Below, in pieces: positions 8,744-17,849 of a DNA stretch of 46,091 nt (positions are counted from its first letter, which is position 1; the number at the start of each line of letters is the position of its first letter). This stretch comes from Atopobiaceae bacterium (GTDB lineage Bacteria; Actinomycetota; Coriobacteriia; Coriobacteriales; Atopobiaceae), in NCBI GenBank assembly GCA_017545665.1, contig JAFWKQ010000094.1, positions 1 to 46,091 on the forward strand, read 5' to 3'. The notes under the pieces were generated by a model. The model did no database searches and was not told the origin of the DNA. It worked only from the letters and a program-made list of their open reading frames with translations. Position numbers and translations under genes: made by a program.

Positions 8744-8793
8744 GGGAAGCCCCGAGTCCGGATCTCGCGAGATTCGGACTCGGGGCTTTCCCC
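8744..8793 (+). terminator. Long hairpin terminator after leuA
   Basis: GGGAAGCCCCGAGTCCG (8744-8760) pairs with CGGACTCGGGGCTTTCCC (8775-8792), a 17-bp stem with one bulged T and a 14-base loop. It starts 12 bases after the leuA stop. There is no strong T run, but the stem is very stable. Confidence 0.8.
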
Positions 8794-8908
8794 GTTCACG
8801 GCCCAAACGTTCATCGAGCGGTATTTCCCCGCATTTGCCCGGCCGCTCGCCCGCTCTTGTCTGTGCAAAAATGACAAGAATTCGCAACGCTTTGCATAAA
8901 ACTTTGCT

Positions 8909-8934
8909 GCGCCCCCCTAGGGGGCGCTTTTTTT
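8909..8934 (+). terminator. Second intrinsic terminator with no gene of its own
   Basis: GCGCCCCC and GGGGGCGC (8909-8927) form a near-perfect stem followed by seven T (8928-8934), the best textbook terminator in the window. It lies 178 bases past leuA and 116 bases after the first hairpin, in a 391-base stretch (8732-9122) without a recognised gene. Either it is a back-up stop for leuA or it ends a short RNA from 8794-8908. That interval also holds CTTGTC/GACAAG, a small hairpin near 8856-8878. Beyond the terminator I see nothing definite up to 9086. Confidence 0.85.
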
Positions 8935-9122
8935 GGCGGAATGCATTTTGGCGCAACCTCAGTGCAAAAAATCAAGACGATTCTTACCTGCGCAAACGTA
9001 CGTTTTCGGGAAAAAGCCGCGAAATATGCGAAAGCCAGCTGCCATATGGCCCCAATAAATGTGCAGATAGGAGGCCATAAGCCCCTATGCTTTGCTTCAC
9101 AAGGCAAAGAGGGAGGGGCGTT

Positions 9123-9236
9123 ATGGTCGTATGGCAGGCATTGGCAGTGGGAATGGCTATAGCCTTCGCAATGGTGGGGTCGCTTCTTTTGGCGGTGCGC
9201 GCTACCGGTGCTTCACGCCAGCGTCCAACGCGTTAG
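9123..9236 (+). CDS. 37-aa single-pass membrane peptide, first gene of the secretion locus
   Basis: ATG 9123 stands 4 bases after a very strong ribosome site (GGGAGGGG, 9111-9118) and opens a 37-codon frame ending at TAG 9234-9236. The middle (about residues 6-26, LAVGMAIAFAMVGSLLLAV) is one hydrophobic helix, with a basic tail RATGASRQRPTR. The stop lies inside the ribosome site of the phosphatase gene, so the two are coupled. An in-frame ATG at 9087 behind AGGAGG (12-base spacing) would give 49 aa with a basic N terminus. I do not recognise a family. The position suggests a small membrane partner of the kinase/phosphatase or secretion machinery. Confidence 0.6.
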   Translation: MVVWQALAVGMAIAFAMVGSLLLAVRATGASRQRPTR

Positions 9237-9246
9237 GAGGGCTTCC

Positions 9247-10125
9247 ATGTCTCGCATTGCGCTCTATAGCGACAAGGGCAATTCGCGCTCGACCAACCAG
9301 GATTCGTGCTGCGCGCTTATGGCAAACACCATGCAGGGGGAGGTGGTCCTCATGGTGGTGTGTGACGGTGTGGGCGGACTTGAGTGCGGCGACGTGGCAA
9401 GCGCCATGGTCGTGCAGGCGTTCGTGGCGTGGTTCGAGGAGGACCTGCCAAAGCTCATGCGGCGCACGAGGGAAGTCGCCCTACTTGACACGCTGGAGCA
9501 GGCATGGCGAACGCTTCTGGACGATCTAAACGATTCGATCCGTGCCTATGGCATCAAACACGGCGTTCGACTGGGCACCACGTTTACCGGACTTCTTGCA
9601 CAGGGAGGGTCCTACCTTGTGGGGCATGTGGGCGACTGCAGGGCATACGCAATTGCGCAGGGGCGTGTGACGCAGCTTACCGAAGACCAGACGCTCGTGT
9701 CTCGGCTCCTGGTGCAAGGAAAGATGGCTCCGCAAGAAGCGAGCAAATCTCCGCTGAGGAATGTGATTCTGCAATCGGTGGGAACGAACGAGCGCCTTGA
9801 GCCGGCGTTCGTAAGAGGTGCTCTGCGCGAGGGGGACCTTGTGTTGCTTTGCAGCGATGGCGCGTACAAGACGGCTGATGAGCCCTGCCTCCTCAGAACG
9901 TTTGCATGGGGTACCGACAAGGGCCTTTTGCTGGAAATCGCCTGTCGTCGGTTGGTGGAACGCGCTCGACGGGCTGGCGAGCGCGACAACGCGACGGTTG
10001 CCTGCCTCCGGTGGGGAAGCGATTCCGCAGGCGGGCGGAGCGCACCTGCCCACGGGATGATGATGCCGCACGATGCGCAAAGAGCCCCACGCACGGTCGT
10101 GATGCTGGAGGGGAGCAAGCTATGA
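9247..10125 (+). CDS. PP2C-type Ser/Thr protein phosphatase
   Basis: A metal-dependent phosphatase that removes phosphate from Ser/Thr, expected to oppose the kinase encoded next. The 292-aa protein has the PP2C motifs in order: NQDS at 17-20, CDGVGG at 39-44 (metal-binding Asp40), GTTFTGLL, GHVGDCRAY, LCSDGAYKT and RDNATVACL. ATG 9247 follows TAGGAGGG; an upstream ATG at 9208 lacks a site. Roughly 35 residues follow the catalytic core. The stop overlaps the kinase start by 4 bases (ATGA). Such phosphatases with a kinase and FHA proteins accompany type VII and some type VI secretion loci. Confidence 0.93.
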   Translation: MSRIALYSDKGNSRSTNQDSCCALMANTMQGEVVLMVVCDGVGGLECGDVASAMVVQAFVAWFEEDLPKLMRRTREVALLDTLEQAWRTLLDDLNDSIRAYGIKHGVRLGTTFTGLLAQGGSYLVGHVGDCRAYAIAQGRVTQLTEDQTLVSRLLVQGKMAPQEASKSPLRNVILQSVGTNERLEPAFVRGALREGDLVLLCSDGAYKTADEPCLLRTFAWGTDKGLLLEIACRRLVERARRAGERDNATVACLRWGSDSAGGRSAPAHGMMMPHDAQRAPRTVVMLEGSKL

Positions 10126-12002
10126 GCGGATCTGTGCGCATAGGCCATACCATAGACGGAAAGTACCAGGTAATTGAGTCGCTGGGCGAGGGCGGCATGG
10201 CAAACGTGTGGCTGGCACGCGACGAGCGCCTGGGCAAGCTGTGGGCCATCAAGGAAATCAAGCCCAATACGGGCGGCGCGCAAAAAGAGGCAATGCGCCA
10301 GGCAATTCTTGATGAGGCGAACTTTATGAAGTGCCTAGACCATCCGGCCATTCCTCGCGTGGTGGACATTCACGACACGGGTGCGGAAGTATTCGTGGTT
10401 ATGGACTACGTCGATGGAACGGAGTTGGGTGCGCTTATGCGTGAGCGCGGCCGAGCGTTTGCGCAGGAGGACGTGATCGGATGGGGAATCCAGCTCTGCG
10501 ACGTCTTGGCCTATTTGCATCGCAGGAATCCGCCTGTGGTCTATCGCGACATGAAGCCATCCAACATCATCTTGCGCGATGACGGCACAGTTAGGCTCAT
10601 TGACTTTGGAATTGCCTTGGAATGCGTGCCAGGCAGCAATGGAGACGGGCGAATCGTGGGCACTCCCGGCTATGCGCCGCCAGAGCAAATACCCGACTCC
10701 TCCATGTGCGAGCGTTCTGGCCAATCGGCAGGTGGCATGGGCATAGATGCGCGTGCAGACGTATATGCCTTGGGAGCGACGATGTATTCCCTCGTTACGG
10801 GGCATGTGCCACGTATGGCTGCCAACGAGAGGGGCGAAAGCACGGTTATATTTCGCATGAAACCGATTCGCGCGTGGAATCCACAGCTTTCCGAGGGCTT
10901 GGAACGCATCCTAACGCGGGCTACGCAGGCCGATCGGGCCTTGCGCTACGCGTCGATTGAGGAAATGCGCTATGACCTGACGCACTATCGCAAGATGACC
11001 CAGGAGTGGAGAGACGCGCAGCAACATAAGATCGTGCGTTTTAGGAAGCGGGTGATCGCTACGGCCTGCACGGCGATCGCTGGTTGCCTGTGCCTCTTCT
11101 TTGGTGCCGCGCTGCGCCAATCGGACTTCGAGTCGTTTGTTCGGGTGGCCCATGCGGCATCGGCCACCGCAACGGGCGACAACATGTCCGATGCCGAAAG
11201 GGCGTGCATGGAGGCAATTGCCACCTCTCCCGCGCGCATTGAGCCCTATGCGCGACTTCTTGAGGTGTATGAGTACGACTTCAGATTCAGCGACGCAGAG
11301 GACGTCCGTTGGCGCAAGACCTTGTCGCATGCGGACGGCTTGGAGAAGGACGACGGTTACGCAAAGCTCTGCTTTGACGCCGGCATCGCGTACCTTAGCT
11401 ATTACGGGTTGGAGCAGGCAGGCGGTTCGGTGGGCAATGCTGCCATTGCGAGCATCGATGCGGCTTCGCCTTGGTTTGACCGAGCCGTGAGAGCGTGTGG
11501 CGAGGACCTCGGCCATAACGGACAACGCATCGACGAGACAGACGTCCAGACTGCCAAGGACTATGGCGTGGTGGCCTCATTCTATAAGACGGTTAGCCGT
11601 GCGGGCCAAGAGGGACGCAGCGCGTCAGAGGCGTATCGGACTTTTTGGGATGCCATCTCCAATGCGCTTTACACGCAGAACAACGCGTTGGATGCAGAAA
11701 AGAGCGTCGAAGGCGCGCGTGTGCGTTTGTGCCAGGTGGCCGTGGAGGCGCTTTCGTCCAACACCTATCTTGCGGGCTTCTCTCGTGCAGGAGTTACGCG
11801 AGAACAGGCTGACTCGCTCCTCACGAGTGTGCGCAAGTGCACGGAAGGGCTGCGGGACTTCTCGCAGGCAAAGGAGTATGAGCGGGTCTTTGGGCCCGTG
11901 TTCGAGGAGATCGAGGCAGGGCAAATAACTGCCCAAAAGACCATCCAAAACGTGTATGCCAATCCGGTTTTGGCGCTGGGAGCTAAGGAGGATGAGCAAT
12001 GA
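10122..12002 (+). CDS. Membrane Ser/Thr protein kinase (PknB-like)
   Basis: A Hanks-type kinase. Visible motifs are the glycine loop LGEGGMANV (about 20-28), catalytic Lys44 in WAIKEIK, YRDMKPSN with Asp143, LIDFGIA with Asp161 and GTPGYAPPEQ in the activation segment. One membrane helix lies at about 310-330. The rest (about 295 residues) would be outside and is predicted helical. It has no PASTA repeats, so it is not the usual cell-wall-sensing kinase. The chosen ATG 10122 overlaps the phosphatase stop; a longer frame from 9906 runs through the phosphatase gene and is discarded. Likely targets are the FHA proteins of the same locus (inference). Confidence 0.93.
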   Translation: MSGSVRIGHTIDGKYQVIESLGEGGMANVWLARDERLGKLWAIKEIKPNTGGAQKEAMRQAILDEANFMKCLDHPAIPRVVDIHDTGAEVFVVMDYVDGTELGALMRERGRAFAQEDVIGWGIQLCDVLAYLHRRNPPVVYRDMKPSNIILRDDGTVRLIDFGIALECVPGSNGDGRIVGTPGYAPPEQIPDSSMCERSGQSAGGMGIDARADVYALGATMYSLVTGHVPRMAANERGESTVIFRMKPIRAWNPQLSEGLERILTRATQADRALRYASIEEMRYDLTHYRKMTQEWRDAQQHKIVRFRKRVIATACTAIAGCLCLFFGAALRQSDFESFVRVAHAASATATGDNMSDAERACMEAIATSPARIEPYARLLEVYEYDFRFSDAEDVRWRKTLSHADGLEKDDGYAKLCFDAGIAYLSYYGLEQAGGSVGNAAIASIDAASPWFDRAVRACGEDLGHNGQRIDETDVQTAKDYGVVASFYKTVSRAGQEGRSASEAYRTFWDAISNALYTQNNALDAEKSVEGARVRLCQVAVEALSSNTYLAGFSRAGVTREQADSLLTSVRKCTEGLRDFSQAKEYERVFGPVFEEIEAGQITAQKTIQNVYANPVLALGAKEDEQ

Positions 12003-12388
12003 CGACGTATCGCATGCTCTTTGCGCTTGGGATCTTGCTGCTCGTGGGAGCTCTGATGCTGCTCGTGCACTCGGCGCGATTCTATTGCGCAAACAACATT
12101 CGCGGCGTGCGTGACGACCTCTCGGGGAAGGCTCGCCGACGTGGCATTGAGGGATTGCGTCCCATGCAGGCGGTAGAGAGGAGCTCCTCAATGCGGGCGA
12201 CACCTGCGTTAGACGTTGCGCCCACTCAGGTTTTGCGAGGGGAAGAGGCCGTTTGCACTCAGGTGCAGGCGCCTACCCGCACGCGAGGCGCTGGCAAAAC
12301 CTTTGCGTTCGACGTTGTGGAACGCCTGGTTCTGCTTGGAGGCATGGAAGGCAAGAGGATTGAGGGAGAGTGCGATGAGGCATCGTGA
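11999..12388 (+). CDS. Small membrane protein of the secretion locus
   Basis: A 129-aa protein with one N-terminal helix (about residues 5-24, MLFALGILLLVGALMLLVHS) and a basic, mostly polar cytoplasmic part rich in Arg, Ala and Thr. ATG 11999 overlaps the kinase stop TGA, and its own stop lies 14 bases inside the next gene, so it is tightly coupled on both sides. The tail has several Thr in short basic or acidic contexts (for example PTQVLRGEEAVCTQV), which would fit a kinase substrate recognised by FHA domains. That is inference only. I recognise no family. Confidence 0.75.
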   Translation: MTTYRMLFALGILLLVGALMLLVHSARFYCANNIRGVRDDLSGKARRRGIEGLRPMQAVERSSSMRATPALDVAPTQVLRGEEAVCTQVQAPTRTRGAGKTFAFDVVERLVLLGGMEGKRIEGECDEAS

Positions 12389-15300
12389 CATGCGGTTTTC
12401 CAACCGCTCCAGATTGGCAGACGAAGATCTGCTTGCGCTTGCCGGCAAGAGGGTTACGTGTGGGCTCGCATCGTTTGCCTTGGTGGGTGCCCTCGTGCCA
12501 ACGTCCGTGTCGCTTGGGGAGGCCCAAAAGACGGGAGGCGCAGACGTCGCGTCGTACCCTGCTGACGACATGCGATCCGAGGGCAAGGATAGGCCGAATG
12601 TCGCGGCAAGCAGCCCCGAGCCAAGCGGCTCCGAGCATGGGGGAGGCGAAGGCCCTCGGCGTGAGGAAGGATCGTCGACCGATAGCAAGAGCGGCGAGCG
12701 GGACAAGGTAGGCGAGCGGGACGAGCGGGTCAAGGACGGCGAGCGGGACGAGCGGGACAAGCGGGACAAGGTAGGCGAGAGCGCTGGCCAGCCTCCGGAA
12801 GCGCCGCCAGATGACGTTACTCCCGTTTCCGTGACTGTTGCGTTGGGGTCGAAACCCATCTCGAACGGGAGCGTCGTAGCAACACGCGCTCGTCTTGCCA
12901 TCGAGGCAAGGGGAGACGGCTTGCGCACGGACGACCAAGGTCTCTTGGAGGCGCGGGCAACACTCCTGGACGAGGCGGGAAACGCCGTTGCCCTTGCGGA
13001 TGCGTGGGAGCGCGAGGACGAAGATTCGTCGGCCTTCGTTATGCGCTCTGCCGATGAGCTGCCGGACGGGACGTATAGCCTCCAGGTGGAGGTAAGGGAC
13101 AAGAACGACGAGCATACCGCAGTTACCGCAACGTTTTGCGTGGACACGGCTATCCCGGAGGCGGAGGTTTTGGGGCCTTGGGAGGAGGCGTCCGCATTCG
13201 GCAATGCGCGGTACTTCAATCGCGGGACTTCGGTGCGCGTGAGGGTGGAAGACTCCACCCTCGACGAAGACCGGACGATGGTGGACGGCATCCCGCTTGC
13301 GAAGTTGCTGGAAGGAGACGTGGGCGCATCCGATGATGGGGGAGCGCACTACGAACAATGGGTGGAAAGCATCGCGGATGGCAGGAAGGTCTGCGAAGGC
13401 ACGGTCCGCTATACCGAGGGCACGTATGCCCCGCCCGTCGTGCACGCATGGGATGCGGCAGGCAACGAGCTCGATACCTCGACGGAGGATGTGCACCACG
13501 ATTTGGGCCTACCTGCGACCATAGTGGTAGACACGAAGGCGCCCGTAATTCGCCCCACGCTCAACAACGCCCCCTCCTTTGTCCTCGACGACGAGCCAGA
13601 AAAATCCCCCATCGCGTTCTTCGATACGCAGACCGTGCTCGACCTATGCCTGGACGACGCATCGGGCATCCGCTCGATCGAATTGGTCAATGCCAAGGAC
13701 GCGTCGGTGCACCATGAGCTTGCAAACGTCTCTAACAACAAGCGGCATGCGCAGATCGTGCTTGCGGCGGGACCTCTTGCCAACGACGTGGAAGTCGTGG
13801 CGTGCGATATGGCAAACAACGTGACGCGCTGGTCGTTGCGCTCACGTGGCCAGAGGGTGGTTGCGGATGTGGTGGCAGACGAGGAGAACGAACCCCTCAC
13901 ACATGGCGACACCTATGAGCTCATAACGTGCGCAGGCCATCCCGCAAAGCTCATAGAGGATACCAGGGCGCCAATCGTTGCCTTTGAGGGCATACGCGAG
14001 GGCGAGAACGTCAATGCCATGCGCACCCTCAGCCTGTTGGTTGAGGACGCAACCTTTGGCTACGTCGCAACGCGCAATGCGGAACAAGTGCTTATGAGCG
14101 TGCGTAAGGATGGCGTTGAGCTGCCTTTGCTCACGTGCCTCGCGGGATATGACGGCGCGCTCGTGCATGACACGCGCCATACCTACGACGTCCCCATAGT
14201 CGCCGATCGCTCCACCCATAGGGACGATGGGGTCTATGTGGCAGTTGCCATCGCAACGGATATGGCCGGGAACACCTCCACTACGTCTAGGAGCTTTGTG
14301 GTTGACACGACTCGCCCGACGCTCGAAGTCACCTACGATGACGTGCCACATGAGGACGCATACTACCAAGGCCCACGCGTGGCCACGGTGCGTCTTACCG
14401 ACAAGAACCTTTCGACGGAGCAGCTCAATGCCGGCGAGTACGTGCGCATGAGCGTCAGCGCGCGTGACGGGCACGTACCGCAGGACGTTTCCATAAGCCC
14501 ATGGCGCTGGGATGGCGCCACAAACACGAGCGTTTGTACCGTGACGTTTCCCGCTGACGGCACCTACTCCCTCAAGGTCGAGGGAGCGGATGTTGCGGGC
14601 AATCCCCTTGGGGGAGCTGGAAAGACGATGGTGGATGAGGGAGGCCGCTATGATTCGGGAGAGTTTAGCGTCGACACGACGGCGCCTTCGGTTTCGTGCG
14701 CCTATGCGCGGAATGCGGCTCGTCCTCAACGAGGTGGGAACCAGGACTACTTTAGGCAGCCGGTAACCGTGGACTTCTTCGTAACGGACCGTGCCTTGGA
14801 CCTTGGGCGTACCACGGTTGTGGACTCTGCGGGCAATGAGGTGATTCCCTCATGGAGGCTCGTACAAAGCGAAGCGGATGGCAACGAGACCTATGTGGCC
14901 TCCCTTACCTATTGCGAGGAGGAGCCGCTTGCCGGCACAGGGAAAAAGAACCTTGTCGTACATGCGTTTGACATGGCTGGCAACGAGGTCACGAAGGCTC
15001 CCCTTTCCTTCGTGGTGGACCAAACGGCACCCGCCATGGAGCGAGCGGGCGTGAACAAGCCCCCGGTGGCAATGGAAAAAGATGGCGTTGGATCCGATCC
15101 CGTGCTCTTCTACAACGGCGAGGGTGGGATACCCGTGCGTCTGTCCCTCTTGATCTCTGACGAGTACGGTCTGGACGCGATTTGGGTGGATGACCCAGAC
15201 GGGGTCTATGACGTGCGAAGGAAAGTCGTAGGAGCAAGCAAGACTGCCACGCTCGACCTGACGCTACGCGACCTCGCCTCATCGCATGAGCACAACACGG

Positions 15301-17429
15301 ACTTCGAGCGTACCGTCTTGGTTCACGCTCGCGACGTGGCGGGAAACGAAAGGGTGTGGTCGCTCGATCGCACCGGCAAGGTGCTCGCGTCGCACGATAC
15401 CGGAGTCCAAAACGTCGCGCTCGATGGCGGTGCGCTCCATCCCCTGGCATTGGTGTGCGATACGACCGGGCCCGCGGTGCGCATAGAGGGCGTGGACTCA
15501 GGCGCCTATTACAATACGCCCCAGACGGCACGCCTTGTGGTTACAGAGCACAACTTCGATTACGTAAGACGCTTTGACCCAAACCGGGTCGTGGCAACCA
15601 TACGAGCGGAGCAGGGGGTCGAAGGCGGTAGCAAGAGCCTATTGCCCGTTCGGGCGTGCGACCTCAACGGCGTCTCTCCGTCCTATGAGTTCGAGCATGC
15701 GTTTTTGTCGGACGGCCACTATCGCATTGACGCCCAGGTGGAGGACATGGCGACCAATCGATCGGCGCCAGTCTCCATAGGGACCTTTACCGTAGACCAG
15801 ACCCCTCCCTCCATCCAAGTCGCGTGGGACAACGTCGATGCGCGAAACGGAAGATACTACCGTGCGTCTCGCACGGCCACCATAACGGTTCGCGAGCACA
15901 ACTTCGATCCTGCCCTTATGAGCATACAGACCACTGGATCTATTGGCCCTTGGACGTCTGCGGGAGACACCCACACGTGCATCGTCTCCTTTACGCAGGA
16001 CGCGCCAGCCTCAAACCCTGCCACCCTGCGCATAGCTGGGCGCGATTTGGCCGGAAACGAGGCCACGCCCTTTGTTGAGCCGGACTTCGTAATAGATACG
16101 CAAGCGCCTCGCGTCAGGTTTGGAAAGAGGGTAAGCGAAGACGACCTCTACGAGGTGTCGGATGACGTGACGGAGCTAGCGGACGGCACGGCCTTTTGCG
16201 GGGGGCTGGCACCGGTGGTGGAGTTTTGGGATGAGGCGAACTTCGACATCGCAGGCGTTGAGGTGCGCCTTCTGGGCAAGCGCGACGGTTTGTCCACAAC
16301 AATCTCGCACGATGCGCTCGTGGTGCCGCAGGGGGATGCGGGCGCGCGTGCCGAATGGGGAAACCTCGGCCTCATAGAAGACGGGACGGGTCCTCGCTAT
16401 CTCATGGACGCGGATGACGTGTACACCGTGGAGGCAAGCGTAACGGACAAGGCAGGCAATGCCTCGCAGGTCCAAAGAGTGACCTTCTCGGTAAATCGCT
16501 TTGGCTCCAACTTCTTTGTGGAAGGCTTGGACGGCCTGGGATCGAACGACGGCGACGGGCATGCGGATGCGCCTTTGCCGCGAGCACCGCGCATCGTGGT
16601 ACACGAGGTCAACGTGAGCGGCGCCGACGATTCCTGCCACTCGGTGACCAAGGAGCACGCCTTCGCCACAAGCGAGCTCGCTATGGTTGACTCTGACCGA
16701 GGGGAGGGGTATGTCCTCGCGTCTTCCACGGAGGCGAGTGCGCACAACCCCTACGAGGGCTGGTCGGAGTACGTGTATACCATCAATGCGGAAAACTTTG
16801 GCGAAGGGAGCTCCTCCGACCATGGAGATGGTGGCCAGGGAGCCTATAGGGTGGACGTGAGCTCGCGGGACAGGGCACACAACAACAATACGACGGCTTC
16901 CTACTGGGAGTCTTCGCCAACCAGGCTCGATCGAGACTCTGGCGAGGGAGCCGCTGGCAAGAGTGCCACCGTTGACTTTACCCTCGACGAGTTCGGGCCG
17001 ACCATCGAGGATGTCGACGTGCCTCGCGCGCCCGTCGTGGGGAGGGACTACGTTGCGTCCTTTAGGGTCGTGGATGCCATTACCGAAGGCGATCGCGTGC
17101 GCGTGACGGTTGACGGCGAGCCCGTGCCCGTCTTTCGCGAGGGATCGAACGAGCCTGTGGGCGAGGGAGAGACCGTAAGACAGGGAACCTTTACCTTTTC
17201 GCTTGGCGCGCGGTCCCTGTTCGACGCGCGCGAGGTTCACGTTCACGTAGATGACTACACGGGCATGACGGCGCGTGAGCGGGACGTCGTTGTTTCCGGG
17301 GTGCGGATAAGCACGCTCGTGACGGAGGGAGCGATTGTCGCTGCGGTGGGGGTTGCGTGCGCGTTGCTGATTGGCCTCGTGCGACATCGCAGGCGCATCG
17401 AGGATCCAACTCAGCCCACTCGCGCTTAG
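12375..17429 (+). CDS. Giant exported protein with about ten Ig-like repeats and a C-terminal membrane anchor
   Basis: A 1684-aa protein. Residues about 28-48 form a signal peptide or anchor. A low-complexity charged stretch at about 107-136 repeats GERDKVGERDER-type units. Then come about ten repeats of roughly 100-150 residues. Most begin with a variant of VDTTAPSV and contain D-x-A-G-N loops, as in bacterial Ig-like domains; repeat starts are near 255, 384, 528, 642, 765, 880, 1028, 1139, 1239 and 1536. A last helix at about 1650-1670 followed by RHRRR anchors it in the membrane. ATG 12375 follows GAGGGAGAG and overlaps the preceding gene by 14 bases. The role is unknown; topology and place suggest a wall-spanning part of the secretion machine or an adhesin. 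Confidence 0.85.
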   Translation: MRHRDMRFSNRSRLADEDLLALAGKRVTCGLASFALVGALVPTSVSLGEAQKTGGADVASYPADDMRSEGKDRPNVAASSPEPSGSEHGGGEGPRREEGSSTDSKSGERDKVGERDERVKDGERDERDKRDKVGESAGQPPEAPPDDVTPVSVTVALGSKPISNGSVVATRARLAIEARGDGLRTDDQGLLEARATLLDEAGNAVALADAWEREDEDSSAFVMRSADELPDGTYSLQVEVRDKNDEHTAVTATFCVDTAIPEAEVLGPWEEASAFGNARYFNRGTSVRVRVEDSTLDEDRTMVDGIPLAKLLEGDVGASDDGGAHYEQWVESIADGRKVCEGTVRYTEGTYAPPVVHAWDAAGNELDTSTEDVHHDLGLPATIVVDTKAPVIRPTLNNAPSFVLDDEPEKSPIAFFDTQTVLDLCLDDASGIRSIELVNAKDASVHHELANVSNNKRHAQIVLAAGPLANDVEVVACDMANNVTRWSLRSRGQRVVADVVADEENEPLTHGDTYELITCAGHPAKLIEDTRAPIVAFEGIREGENVNAMRTLSLLVEDATFGYVATRNAEQVLMSVRKDGVELPLLTCLAGYDGALVHDTRHTYDVPIVADRSTHRDDGVYVAVAIATDMAGNTSTTSRSFVVDTTRPTLEVTYDDVPHEDAYYQGPRVATVRLTDKNLSTEQLNAGEYVRMSVSARDGHVPQDVSISPWRWDGATNTSVCTVTFPADGTYSLKVEGADVAGNPLGGAGKTMVDEGGRYDSGEFSVDTTAPSVSCAYARNAARPQRGGNQDYFRQPVTVDFFVTDRALDLGRTTVVDSAGNEVIPSWRLVQSEADGNETYVASLTYCEEEPLAGTGKKNLVVHAFDMAGNEVTKAPLSFVVDQTAPAMERAGVNKPPVAMEKDGVGSDPVLFYNGEGGIPVRLSLLISDEYGLDAIWVDDPDGVYDVRRKVVGASKTATLDLTLRDLASSHEHNTDFERTVLVHARDVAGNERVWSLDRTGKVLASHDTGVQNVALDGGALHPLALVCDTTGPAVRIEGVDSGAYYNTPQTARLVVTEHNFDYVRRFDPNRVVATIRAEQGVEGGSKSLLPVRACDLNGVSPSYEFEHAFLSDGHYRIDAQVEDMATNRSAPVSIGTFTVDQTPPSIQVAWDNVDARNGRYYRASRTATITVREHNFDPALMSIQTTGSIGPWTSAGDTHTCIVSFTQDAPASNPATLRIAGRDLAGNEATPFVEPDFVIDTQAPRVRFGKRVSEDDLYEVSDDVTELADGTAFCGGLAPVVEFWDEANFDIAGVEVRLLGKRDGLSTTISHDALVVPQGDAGARAEWGNLGLIEDGTGPRYLMDADDVYTVEASVTDKAGNASQVQRVTFSVNRFGSNFFVEGLDGLGSNDGDGHADAPLPRAPRIVVHEVNVSGADDSCHSVTKEHAFATSELAMVDSDRGEGYVLASSTEASAHNPYEGWSEYVYTINAENFGEGSSSDHGDGGQGAYRVDVSSRDRAHNNNTTASYWESSPTRLDRDSGEGAAGKSATVDFTLDEFGPTIEDVDVPRAPVVGRDYVASFRVVDAITEGDRVRVTVDGEPVPVFREGSNEPVGEGETVRQGTFTFSLGARSLFDAREVHVHVDDYTGMTARERDVVVSGVRISTLVTEGAIVAAVGVACALLIGLVRHRRRIEDPTQPTRA

Positions 17430-17446
17430 GGCAGGCAAGGTGTTTC

Positions 17447-17474
17447 TGCGAATGCGCGTAGGGTCGCATTCGCA
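17447..17474 (+). promoter_or_regulatory. Perfect hairpin ahead of the WXG100 gene
   Basis: TGCGAATGCG (17447-17456) and CGCATTCGCA (17465-17474) form a perfect 10-bp stem with an 8-base loop. No T run follows, so it is not a standard terminator. It lies between the giant protein and the WXG100 gene, 21 bases before the latter. It could protect a processed WXG100 mRNA or attenuate read-through; both are inference. Confidence 0.6.
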
Positions 17475-17494
17475 TACAAGGAGAGGAGAAGCAC

Positions 17495-17785
17495 ATGGCA
17501 GGACAGATTAGGATTACGCCCGATCAAATGCGTTCGCGCGCGAACGAGTACCGCGTTGAGGCGGAGAACGTTCAGGACGTTATCAACAAGATGGACGCCC
17601 TTCTCAATCGGCTGCAGGGGGAGTGGGAAGGAGAGGCGAGCCGTGCGTATGCCTCCAGATTCCAAGAGCTGCGTCCCGGGTTCGTGCGTGCGAGAAGTCT
17701 CATAGACGAGATTGCCCGCGCCTTGGACAACACGGCATCCACGTTGGAGGAAACGGACGCGCGCATAGCGGCAGGGCTGCACTAG
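17495..17785 (+). CDS. WXG100 family protein (EsxA-like)
   Basis: A 96-aa helical-hairpin protein with the WXG-type turn as W-E-G (in GEWEGEASRAY, about residues 45-55), the diagnostic feature of ESAT-6/WXG100 proteins exported by type VII secretion systems. Two amphipathic helices flank the turn and the end, LEETDARIAAGLH, resembles WXG100 tails. Length is exactly as expected. ATG 17495 follows AAGGAGAGGAG. It sits directly before the EssC-like ATPase, its presumed motor. Confidence 0.93.
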   Translation: MAGQIRITPDQMRSRANEYRVEAENVQDVINKMDALLNRLQGEWEGEASRAYASRFQELRPGFVRARSLIDEIARALDNTASTLEETDARIAAGLH

Positions 17786-17849
17786 GCGCATTTGGACTTT
17801 CCCGCAGGTCGGGCATGACGCCTGGCCTGCGGGCAGGGGGGCGAGTCTC

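Noticed and set aside
9906..10121. N-terminal extension of the kinase frame
   Set aside because: It lies wholly inside the phosphatase gene; the ATG at 10122 has a good ribosome site and the standard kinase N terminus.
12216..12374. N-terminal extension of the Ig-repeat protein frame
   Set aside because: It overlaps the 129-aa membrane protein gene and would put 53 residues before the signal peptide.
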